Assembly (NCBI GenBank): GCA_963556255.1
Contig: OY744610.1
Span: forward strand, 15,883,339 to 15,947,338
Direction: 5' to 3'
Origin: Allolobophora icterica
Lineage: Eukaryota; Annelida; Clitellata; Crassiclitellata; Lumbricidae
DNA: 64,000 nucleotides
Shown here: piece after piece, positions 31,185-42,077 of the stretch
Position numbering within the stretch: the first letter of the stretch is position 1
Layout of the letters: each line of letters starts with the position of its first letter
The notes under the pieces: model-generated
What the model saw: the letters and a program-made list of their open reading frames with translations, nothing else
Told to the model about the DNA's origin: nothing
Database searches by the model: none
Made by a program: the position numbers and the translations under genes

Positions 31185-31650
31185 ACTCTAGTGTAGAGTG
31201 CTGCTGTACGGTTCGGAATGCTGGTGCCTGCACAGGGAAGATGAGAGGAGACTGCTGGTGGCGGAAATGAGCTGGCTGCGAAGAATAATTGGCAGAAGCA
31301 GAAGAGACAAGATCCGAAACGAGGTGACCAGGGAGGAGCTGGGTCAGATGGAGACAGTGGTAGAAAAGATCAGGAAAAGAAGGCTTACATGGTTCGGGCA
31401 TGTGACACGAATGGACGACAGGAGGCTTCCGGCCGCAGCTATGTACGGTCATGTGGAGGGAAAGCGAAGCAGAGGGAGACAAACAAAGACATGGATGGAC
31501 AATATAAAAGAAGACCTGAAAGCACAGAACATGGAGATGAAGGATGCGGTTGAAAAAATCAGGGACAGAGCTGTTTGGAGACGTCACGTTGAGGCCTCAT
31601 CGTCGGCGTACGCCTGACGGAAGAGAGAGAGAGTGTGTGTGTAGACTGTA
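31185..31650 (+). mobile_element. LINE 3' fragment nested in the hAT element
   Basis: The frame 31198-31614 encodes LLYGSECWCLHREDERRLLV, then RLTWFGHVTRMDDRRLP, GKRSRGRQTKTWMDNIKEDL and AVWRRHVEASSSAYA, the C-terminal blocks of an RTE/Craft-like LINE pol in order. A (GA)n(GT)n tail follows at 31622-31641. It is an intact frame of 139 codons but lacks the palm domain, as expected for a 5'-truncated insertion. It lies between the hAT stop codon and the right terminus. Confidence 0.85.
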
Positions 31651-31864
31651 GACTAGAGTGTAGACACTAATCTACCTATATCGTTCTGATGTCGCTTAGT
31701 ATTGCAAAATAAAAAGTTGCGAAGGGCGATCAAAACATTAATCAAAATTCTTGCAATTTGTACACAGTGTTCTATTGATCTATTGGCACCTTTTGACATA
31801 TGTAGCTAATTGAAATTCATAAAAAAAATTTTTTTTGCCATTTTCACTCCACCCTAGTATGCGC

Positions 31865-32365
31865 GTGGTCTTGAAATTGAGCTACGTAAATTCGAGTGAG
31901 AATCTAAAAATGCTCTACATAAATGAAAGAGCTCAGAATGAATCGCGCACAGAATTAAATAAGAGCTTTTGAGGATTTCTTCAAGATAACATAATTACAC
32001 AGTATTATGCAAAACAATGTCATCATCATCATCATCATCTCATCATATCATAATACAATACAATACATACAATGCAATACAATACAAAGTAGCACAATGC
32101 AACTGTAATCCGGTAGTGCCCTCCTTTCACTTATTGCTTCAAATGGCCGATTCGTTTTCTTTCAATAAATAATATTGTTTTCATTGCTGCATTTATTTTC
32201 AGTTTATATAAAGTCTTCTTTTGAAGTCGATTTTTGAGCTTAGATTAACTTAAGTTAATTTATAGTTTAGAAATGGTTTTATTGAGGTTTAGTTGGCAGA
32301 CGTCGTTGCACGCAATGTAAAATTAAATCTTCCACAGTTTTTGCGCAAAAGCCACGGATCCTCTG
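31865..32365. other. Spacer with (CAT)n and (ATACA)n
   Basis: Short simple repeats at 32018-32095. No gene is seen. Confidence 0.5.
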
Positions 32366-32369
32366 CTAG

Positions 32370-32740
32370 GATTTTTTGCGGGCATCTTCTCATTCAAACT
32401 CATTTACTGTGCTCCTTCAAGCGCATTGGCTTCCTGTTGAACTCAGAAAAAGATTTAAACTGGCTTGTCTTGCCTATAAAACCCTCACAACTAAAACCTT
32501 GCCTATCTTACACCACTACCCACTCCTTACACTCCTTCACGCAGTCTGAGATCTTCGGGTATCGGTCTTTTGGTTGAGCCTAGATGTAGCACTGCCAAGG
32601 GCTCTCGTGTATTTCGTGTTGCAGCCTCCAAGGAATGGAACCGACTACCAACGTTTTTGTCCGAAGTTCAAATCTTTCTCTTCCTTTAAGAAACACCTAA
32701 AAACTGATTATTTCTCATTGATTTTCAAGAATTTGGATAT
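32370..32740 (+). pseudogene. LINE pol C-terminal remnant
   Basis: In shifting plus-strand frames the region reads HWLPVELRKRFKLACLAYKT, then YPLLTLLHAV, LPRALVYFVLQPPRNGTDY and SFKKHLKTDYFSLIF. This is the typical order near the end of CR1/L2-type pol proteins (LHWLPV...FK...AYK...VP.......A...WN.LP...S...FK..LKT). At least two frameshifts and a stop disable it. Confidence 0.8.
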
Positions 32741-33079
32741 CTAACAGTTCTTCACCTGGCGACTGATTAACCGCGCTCCAGATTCATATTTCTCTGTGAC
32801 TTTGCAATGATTATAACAGTAATTGCGATTCAGTCATATGCCTAATTGCCTATACAGGCATGACCTGTACTGTATCTTTTGTCCGGTTGCTGAATTACAC
32901 AAGAGGTTCTAGTAATAGGTATGAGCAAAGAAAGGGAGTCAGAAACCTTGTCGAGATTCTTTGCTGATCAAAAAGCCAGTGCAACGAAGTAAGTCGCAAC
33001 TAGGGCCTACATATTATTACGCCTAAGTTTATCATTATCATTTTTATTTTTTGAAGCAGCAAACAACAATTGTTACCAT

Positions 33080-33205
33080 TACTCTCATCATCATCATCGG
33101 CAGCAGCAGCAGCATCATCAGCAGCAGCAGCATCAGCATCGTCATCAGCATCATCATGATCATGATCATCACCATCATCATTTTCATCATCATTGCTCTC
33201 TTTAT
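33080..33205. repeat. CAT/CAG compound triplet repeat
   Basis: Alternating CATCAT and CAGCAG runs; the derived Met/Leu-rich frame on the minus strand is an artefact. Confidence 0.9.
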
Positions 33206-33364
33206 CTGAAACGCCATCTCAGCAGAGCTCAGAGCGTGGTTGGCTGGTGGCAATATCCTGGAGAGGCAGATGACTGAACAGTTACCGAAAACCGTTTTAA
33301 TAAGTGCGAGATCTCCAGTGGAGAGTGGGTTGCGTCCGTTATCTGGTTTTCCAACTCTGACAAA

Positions 33365-33703
<339 letters not shown>

Positions 33704-34478
33704 TAACGAATTGTTACAAGCGCTAAGTAAATTTCTTGCACTGAGATCACGTATAGTTAATTTTATTCGCTAGAGGCCACTGCGATAGTGCATTGCAGTG
33801 CATGCCAGCAATAGATCTGCGGTAGGCGAGTCAACCAATGGGAAGACTTCCCTCCTTTTTCGCTCGTTCGTGATTGGCTAGAGGTTAGCGTGGGCGAGCG
33901 TTGGTGCCTTTTTCTTGGCCTGTAGTGGTGTAACTGCGTAGAAAGTGATTTCAAGATTAAAACGTCGAAAATTATCAAAAGTCGAGGATAAAATTCGATC
34001 GTAACTACATCTTTAAAGATCGGGCGTAGAATTAGGGGCCTATCAACTCGGTGTTCAATATTTCTTCGAATTCTGGATTTTTGGCAAAATTGTACGAGGG
34101 CTGTGATCTCAATGGAATTGGTGCAATGGAGCTCCAGTGATGTTTGATATCTCTGACGTGGAGTGATATTTGCTGGATTTGGCTGAAATTATCAATATTT
34201 TAAATTGGGAGGAATATTTCTTGAAAGTTCAGGGAGTAGAATCCTTTTCTTATAATAATTGCATACTGAAATCTCCAGCGATAGTTAAATAGATATGATC
34301 GTTTGATTAAGCGCGTATAGGTTTCTCGAAGCGATAGGTCGATAAGTTAGATTCACTTGCGCTATATTAATGTACATGAAAACTTAGTTAATGAAAACAC
34401 TGCGATAGTATAAGATTACCTATATCTTCGTACAACGTTAAGTCGATAATTTCATTTCTGTTTCATTAAAGAATTATA

Positions 34479-35000
34479 ATGGAAGAAGAGATCTTATCTG
34501 AACATGAAACTAGTCGAGTAGGCGACATATTGGAAAGGCTGGTAGAAACCCAGAGAACAATTGTAGAGCGCCAGACAAACCAAGAATCGATGCTAAGTTC
34601 ATTTGTAGAGCGCCAGACAAATCAAGAATCGATATTAAGTGTGTTAGCTGAATCGCAGAAAACCTTTGTAGAAACTCAACGAGCCTTTGGAGAGCGCCAG
34701 TCAAGTCAGGAAACGTTCTTGAGCGCAATGTTAGATAGTCAGCGAGAGTTTATGGAGCGCTGCTTATCGGATAGGGTCCCTGAGAGAAGAGAACAGAAGG
34801 AAATAAAGACTGTTGTGAGAGCGCCGAACCCTAGTGAGGGCTTGACACTAAGCCCTGCTGCGCCAGCAACGGAAGCCGCGGACATACCACTCGTCATCCA
34901 TGGTAGAAGAATGCCTCAGGGAACTAGTATAGTGCCACCGGAAGTAAAGCCTCGCTCTCGTCCTAGTAAGAAAAGGCGACAGCGGTTGCAGCAGATAGAA
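34479..35000 (+). CDS. Coiled-coil protein, 3' end lost in the gap
   Basis: The ATG at 34479 opens 174 codons before the run of N. Residues ~10-95 are heptad-like and contain internal repeats of VERQTNQES (two nearly exact, others as VETQR and GERQSSQE), predicted to be coiled coil. A proline-rich stretch follows, then a basic segment SRPSKKRRQRLQ that could be a nuclear signal. No enzymatic domain is visible. It could be the start of a retrotransposon gag-like protein, since TGTAACGAATTGTTACA at 33702 resembles an LTR start, but no matching second LTR was found. A host gene is equally possible. Confidence 0.4.
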
Positions 35001-35200
35001 NNNNNNNNNNNNNNNNNNNNNNNNNNNNNNNNNNNNNNNNNNNNNNNNNNNNNNNNNNNNNNNNNNNNNNNNNNNNNNNNNNNNNNNNNNNNNNNNNNNN
35101 NNNNNNNNNNNNNNNNNNNNNNNNNNNNNNNNNNNNNNNNNNNNNNNNNNNNNNNNNNNNNNNNNNNNNNNNNNNNNNNNNNNNNNNNNNNNNNNNNNNN
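35001..35200. other. Assembly gap, 200 N
   Basis: An exact 200-base run of N, probably a placeholder length. It truncates the frame starting at 34479; the codons read across it are not real. Confidence 1.
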
Positions 35201-35339
35201 TTGTATTTTAAAACCCTGACTTATTTGATAACTCTCGTTTTCTCTAAGAATCTAGTTAGAAAGTTGCTCACTTGCCTTATAACACGTACTATGAGAGTTC
35301 GAGCCTCACCTGAGACGATCATTATATATATATATATAC

Positions 35340-35348
35340 ACATTAAGC

Positions 35349-35384
<36 letters not shown>

Positions 35385-35393
35385 GCTTAATGT
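35340..35393. repeat. Perfect palindrome around (TA)n
   Basis: ACATTAAGCCCAAT and ATTGGGCTTAATGT flank a (TA)n core of about 26 bases, giving a continuous hairpin of about 54 bases. Upstream, GAGAGTTCGAGCCTCACC at 35293-35310 resembles a SINE B box, so the hairpin may sit in a SINE tail. Confidence 0.85.
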
Positions 35394-35399
35394 AGACAA

Positions 35400-36650
35400 A
35401 TGCAATGCAGAAAGTAGATCAGCCAAGTGACCGGTTGACCCACAGTCAGGAAGTAGATTTCAGAACTAGCAAACAAGGACGAAGGCAGACAAGGACGTAG
35501 AGACCGACTGACAGAGGACAGCAGGAACACACAGACACACACATTCACTTAGACAGATTCGGAGACGTACGGAGACACATGGAAGAAGGTAACCAAGCAT
35601 GCAAAACGGGCATCTTCTAAGTTTAGTTGCAGCGGACATTTACTGGACAGCCGCTAGAGCTGATCCCAAGCAGCTTGCTAGACGAACCTGTGCAGATTGG
35701 GAGCCAGTATAACACAACACAGGTAGAGGCTGAATCCTAGCCCGAGATGATTGCCAGATATAACTTTTAAGAATGTGTAAATCTATACCAGCGCTTGGGA
35801 TAGGCTAGCACTCATAGCCAATAGCAATGCCAGACTGGAGCGGAGGAAGTGACAACGGAGGAGAGGAGATAGCCGGGCCCGCAGAGAGAGGAGAGCTAGC
35901 GAGAGAAGTTCGGTAGTTGAGATCGGGCTGTCCTCGCCGTAGGATGCTCGCGGGTGAGTCAGACGGTTGAGCAGTGAGAAGTGTATTAGTCTGATACGTC
36001 TAGAGCTAAGCAGATACTAGTAGTTCTTCTTAAGAATTTATAATAGAAGTACTTGTAGTTGTTGCTGTATCGTAGGCGTCTCGACATCGTCTGTGTGTAA
36101 CAGAACAATTTTCTGAAACTGAACTGTGTGATCACCGATTCCGGAGACTTTCGAAGAGTATGAATCAAGTACTTCTACAGGGAGAGACATTCGTGGAATA
36201 TGAGACAAGGCATAACTATAGAAGAATCTCTCATCTCGTAGTCTCAGGTGATCCAATGGTTACCTGTCTCAGTAAAGATAGGCTCATACATCTGTCTCAG
36301 GACTTGACATATATATTTAAAGTTCAACACTGAAATCACTAGAAAGCTACCTAGAGCAGTGTTGACTTAATGCTGTTTACGACTATAATCGGTGAGGCGG
36401 AATAAGTGGGAGAGCTAACGTGATTAGCTTTAGAAACTAGTTTGTTGCTTGAGAAATATATAAGTACACGAATATCCAATTAATTGGGGGTTAGACTTCA
36501 GTTTCCCTGAAGCAGTTGGCACCTATAACTGCTGAGGTGTTATTGCCAAGAGGGTAACGTAGTCAAGTTATAAAAAGTTTAATTTGCTTGACAAATAACA
36601 CGTTTAAAGCCCAAATCATAATTTTTATGCGAATGGGAGGTGGGGCGATA
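35400..36650. other. Unassigned 1.25 kb after the gap
   Basis: Higher GC than the surroundings, many AG-rich runs and no frame over 75 codons. It could be an untranslated exon, an LTR or a noncoding RNA. No partner repeat for an LTR was found. Confidence 0.3.
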
Positions 36651-38500
36651 TTGGTACTTTCCACTGTCTAGACCCAAGTTACGATTCAGTCTATAACAGC
36701 TCGAGTAGGCATCGTCTATCCGTTTTCAATGATAATGTCTTCTTTAATTTGTCAGTCGGAAATTCAAGAATACGTCGAACAGCATCGGGACTTTTGGATG
36801 CATGCAATGTAATCAACGACTAATCTTGAAAATGATCTGTAGGCGTTGCATCTGACTCTATGTTATTCTTGTTAATAATTATTTTGCTCGAAAGTTGCCT
36901 TGGCCTACGTGACTGTATCAGGTCCATCCCTTCTCATCGAGACTGGAATACACGGACTGTGTAGTGTACGCCGCTTGTAGCCAAGTATTTCTGTCTCAGC
37001 GGAGGACGACCAACGCGTATCATTGGAGATCGACACGCAAGCCAGTCCTTTACCTCGCCGATTCATCTTTACCACGACAGTATAGCCTACGCTACGTAAG
37101 TACGCCTAGTGGACGCAGTTAAAACTGAATTCGGTAATTCCGCGAAATGTTTCTCTGTCTGGCGTGAATGGTTTGAAGGAAGAGAACAACATCGACTAAA
37201 ATGACGAAGTATTCCAGGCAGAAATAAGACATGTCAGTTGCATTTCTACAATAAAGACTTAAATGAAATTAATCTGTGGTATCTTGGTAGACAAGTAATC
37301 ATTGCCTCCAACTGAGTTTCGTTATCCGATTGGTCCAGTGACCTAGAAATGGAAACTGGTGCAAAATAATTGTATATCCGGTGCTTTGCTTCACCCCCCG
37401 CCCCCCATTGCTTCGTCACGCTTCAATGTTTACACCGGATATTAAATAACATACTTTACTCTCCGCATGCAATTTTTAGCTCTTATATATTATTATTTGT
37501 GGATTTTCGTAATTATAATAACTAGGTGCAATGCCTTTCTCGTGTAAACAAGACGTATGGACCGGGATCTATGATTGATCTCCTCGTGTGTGCGTGGGCG
37601 CGCCTCTGGTGACTGTCCTAGTCTTCTGTGCATTTTTTTTCTTGATAATGACATTTCTGTCTTAATGAAATTTAACATCATACATGTATTGATTGGCGCA
37701 GGCAGGACTTCGGAGAAACTCAAAAGGCGCTAGAGCAAGTATCCGCTTACATACATACTTGTTAAATAGTGGCCAGCTCCAAGTTCCAACTCTTCACACG
37801 GCGTTTAGGCTACTAATTACTTTCCAGTCCTGTTTAATATTGGTTCTTGGCACCGAGAAATTGAGGGAGATCTCGTTTAACTTGGAATTCGATGAGATTG
37901 TATGAAATACAAATTAAATATAAATAAACAGGAGACCAACAGGAACAAACACAGCACTAAGAATAACTAATAGTTTCAAAACTGAAACGTTTCTTATGAT
38001 TACGCTGATGCTTGCAACAGGCGTGCTATTTATAGAACAGATTTTCCAATAGTTCAGTTACAGGCAGAAATGAAAGGTGCCCATAATTATGAAGGCTCTA
38101 TTGACATAGGCGATTAGGCGTATTTGAGAGGAGGCGAAGGGTACTGGACTGGGTACAGTATCCCTACTTTTCATAGCCTGAATAAGCACTGCACAAAATA
38201 TTTCGTATGATCTTGGCATATATTGACAGACAGCCGAATTATAAATATAATGATGTGCTTTAAGTTATTATTAATGATAAATAACTACCGTAGTCATCAC
38301 TAAATTTGTTTAAGGTTTAACTGTTAAGAACGATTTGTTAAGATATAGCTCAAGAACATCTGTTGTACTATTTAAAAATATTTTAAATTAGTCTTGTGAT
38401 AACTATGGCCTTATTATACATATTATATACGAAGCTATACCGTATCGGATAAAACGATTTTATGCTATGACGAAGAACTGTTTTTTAAAGTAGTCATTGA
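36651..38500. other. Spacer without a supported gene
   Basis: AT-rich, only short frames, no repeat recognised. Confidence 0.45.
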
Positions 38501-38547
38501 CAGGCAGCAATGTGCACTTCTTGCTCGATGTCTCCGCTTTTGCATAT

Positions 38548-39175
<628 letters not shown>

Positions 39176-39995
39176 ATGTTATCATAACCAATTGTGGATA
39201 AGGAATTTGAAAGAGGTAAGTTTTAAGTTGAGAACAAAATAACATAATAATGAAGCTGAGCAGAACGAGGAGCAGCGACAGGAAGAGAGTTACAATAAAC
39301 GTTATGAACTATTTTTGGATTACTGGTAGAAAGATGTCGTCTCCTAATGGATTTTACTATTCGTTTGGTCCAACGGCTTCAGTGACTGTCAGATGAATGT
39401 TGTCCTCTTGACCTGAAAGTGTCGGCTTTTGTCTTGCGCTGATTTATCTGCGTATTTGTATAATTATGTGTCTATCAGTCTATCTGTATACATGTGTCTA
39501 TCAGTCTGCTTACGTAATTGTATCTAACTGTCTTACTGTCGAACTGTGTCTATTTGTCTATGGGTGTAGGTGTGTCTATATATGTGTGGTTCTGTATCCA
39601 GTGGTGTAGCCAGGTTTTAACAACAGGAGGAGCGAGCACATGAAAAAGGCCCCAATTACCAAAACAAATAATTTCAATTTATTACATTCATTATGATTAT
39701 AATTATTTATTTTTGTATTTTAAATAAAAACACTGAAACACCCAAAAGGTGGCAAAAACAATATGTATAGTAAATGTGTAACAGCATAGTGTACTATAAC
39801 AGTACACACACAAAAATTAAAACAGCCTTTTTCGTCTAGACTTCATTTTAGCAAAGTTATCGATTACTTCGTTATGATCCCCTTCACTAGCAAACTGTCG
39901 ATTATAACCAAAGGCAAACCAGACAATCTGTCCTCGTTCATTGTAGAACGTACGTTCCTGGTTGCGGTATGACAACCACTTTACTCAATAAACGA

Positions 39996-40149
39996 ATATA
40001 CATACATACATACATACATACATACATACATACATACATACATACATACATACATACATACATACATACATACATACATACATACATACATACATACATA
40101 CATACATACATACATACATACATACATACATACATACATACATACATAC
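39996..40149. repeat. (CATA)n microsatellite
   Basis: About 38 CATA units. It starts directly beside the hAT transposase codons for LKLMKSY, so it has grown inside the dead coding region. Confidence 0.97.
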
Positions 40150-40353
40150 GTATGATTTCATCAGTTTGAGTCGGCTAAAGGATTGTTGCACACCAGCGCT
40201 GTTTATTGGCAAGGTCAGCAAAATGCGGTACAATGTGGACTGCAGGCTTGGATAAATGGAACACGTTTCATTGGCAATCATGTCTGCTAGAGATTCTAAT
40301 TTGGTCACATTGATAAAATGCTTTGGATCTAAGCACCTAAATTTGGAAGCCAC
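40150..40353 (-). pseudogene. hAT transposase C-terminal dimerisation fragment
   Basis: The minus strand reads LADMIANETCSIYPSLQ, then LYRILLTLPINSAGVQQSFS and RLKLMKSY. This is the signature hAT dimerisation block (LL.LP.....ERSFS.LK.IK). The usual Glu-Arg of that block is Gln-Gln here. The frame then runs into (CATA)n and loses meaning. Confidence 0.85.
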
Positions 40354-40375
40354 ATTTGTAAAATGCTCAAAGGTC

Positions 40376-40800
40376 TCTGGTTATATCCTGAGGGTCCTGC
40401 ATTGGCTTCCTGTCAGCCAGCGTGTACAGTATTATACAGGGCTGTTTCCCAGATGTGACGGTACCAGCTGGGCTGCACTCCAGATTATCTGTAGGTTTTT
40501 TTTGCGCCTAGTGAAGGGTGTTCAGGGTAGCCGCCACCTCGAGGTCCGATCTTCGGGGAAGGAGATGCTCATTGTCCTTTTGACCGCACAGCCATCATGC
40601 GAAACAGTGCTTTTACGGTGTGGGCCCGACGGCATGAAACGGGTTCCCTTTGAAGCTGCACCTGCTCCTCAGAACTCCCACTTATACGTTCTACACTAGA
40701 TTGAAAACTGTCCTATTTGGCCGTGCTGGAGTCGGGAGCATCTCTGAGTAGCCCCTTTGAAGAGGTGCTATATAAACACTCGAATGAATGAGTTAACTAA
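40376..40800 (+). pseudogene. LINE 3' fragment
   Basis: The plus strand begins RVLHWLPVSQRVQ, then in other frames reads FYTRLKTVLFGRAGV. It ends in the tail GAGGTGCTATATAAACACTC and (GAAT)n. This is the 3' end of a CR1/L2-type LINE with frameshifts, inserted in the broken hAT element. Confidence 0.75.
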
Positions 40801-41299
40801 ATCTTTTAATTGTGCTATTTACGACACAATCTAGAGACCCTATGTAGGTTTCAACCATGAATCTTTTTCTGGAATCATCCACTGACATTCCCTCATGGAA
40901 TTTCTTTCTTCACCGAACTCTATATTGCTCATCATCATAAGTAATATCACATTTTTGAGCCAGCTCAGTTGTTTCATTCTCAATCCGTTCAAACTCAGAT
41001 TCAAATTCTGTTCACATGTTTTTCATCTCGTTTTCAAATAGTTGAATAAGAAGCTGAGAGTAAATCAATGTTATTTTTCTGTAAATAGGGGCCTATGTGG
41101 ATAAACTGAAAGCCTTTGTTTGAAAGAGGTTTATCATCTAAGGACAAGGTGACATATTTCTTATGTCGTTTGAACGATCCAAATAAGTAATTTTCGAACA
41201 ATTGGAATAAATAAATTGTGAAAAAGGTCCAACATTTTGGATTATGGTCTTAGAAGGAGCGGTCGCTCCCTCTGCTCCCCTAGCTACGCCTCTGGAAAG

Positions 41300-42077
41300 C
41301 ACCAATGCGGAGTTTCCATCGCATTGGAATTATGGCTCTACGTAAATCTTACGGTTACGATTATTCGTCGTTGCAACGACTATTATACGTTACTGCTCGT
41401 CTAGCAGGGAAGTAATCGATTAATCGTTTGCCTTACCTCGCCTTGTAGTCAAAGGAAATGTCTTCAGTCCTAGATAGACTGATAAATGAACAGGTCACAG
41501 AAGTCACCTGACTACACCCGAGAACACAATTTTCAACCATTGCTACCTAAGAAAGTTTTCAAGTAGACTGGTGCTCACGAAAGCAGAACATCATAGCATC
41601 CATTCGCCCAACGCGAACTGAGTTTCAAATACAGACAATTATTTACTTGATAAAGTCGCATCAAAATGGATATTAAGTACCCACGCACTAATGTATCAGA
41701 GAGTTCACCAACTGAACAGTCTCCAACGTTACCTCGAACTGACTTACTGTCTCCAAAGGTAGGCTATCAAGTAGGCTATCAAAGAGCCTACAACATTTTC
41801 AATTTTATTATTACAGCGGTTTTACATAGCGCTCCTTCAAGATATTCTACTCAGTAGCGCTCCCAGCCCAACCACCGTGGAACAATTTTCTGTTGCCCAT
41901 GTAATGATATTTCAGCAATTTCGAAAGTAAAACCAGCAACCATATCTCAGAGAATGAGGAAGATTCGACCACTACATAGTCGCTTTGATCTGCCCATGTG
42001 GATCCTTACTACATCATATAAAGAAAAACAAATTTCATACGGAAAGAGAACTTTGTAATTGATACGATAAACATGAA
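41300..42077. other. Spacer downstream of cGLR copy 1
   Basis: No gene recognised. It contains the presumed 3' untranslated region of the minus-strand gene ending at 42078. Confidence 0.5.

Larger units (their letters stand above)
29444..31864 (+). mobile_element. hAT-like DNA transposon with 8 bp target duplication
   Basis: The element occupies 29452-31856. Both ends carry the 13 bp terminal inverted repeat TAGGGTGGAGTGA. It is flanked by the exact 8 bp direct repeat GTATGCGC (29444-29451 and 31857-31864), the length made by hAT transposases. A second inverted pair, TGATCGCCCTTCGC, lies at 29565-29578 and 31719-31732, almost equally far from each end, and may be a subterminal transposase-binding site. 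It contains the transposase-like frame at 29726-31054 and a LINE fragment at 31185-31650. Confidence 0.9.
39599..41296 (-). mobile_element. Broken hAT element with secondary insertions
   Basis: The left end CCAGTGGTGTAGCCAGG (39599) and right end CCTAGCTACGCCTCTGG (41279) form an imperfect inverted repeat of a type common for hAT elements. Inside, a minus-strand hAT C-terminus is at 40150-40353. A further remnant at 40840-41050 reads ETTELAQKCDITYDDEQYRV and similar. A (CATA)n tract and a LINE piece interrupt it. The flanking 8-mers do not match, so the boundaries are uncertain. Confidence 0.6.

Noticed and set aside
39599..41296. Intact target duplication for the broken hAT element
   Set aside because: The flanking 8-mers do not match under either end definition, so only the termini and coding remnants are claimed.
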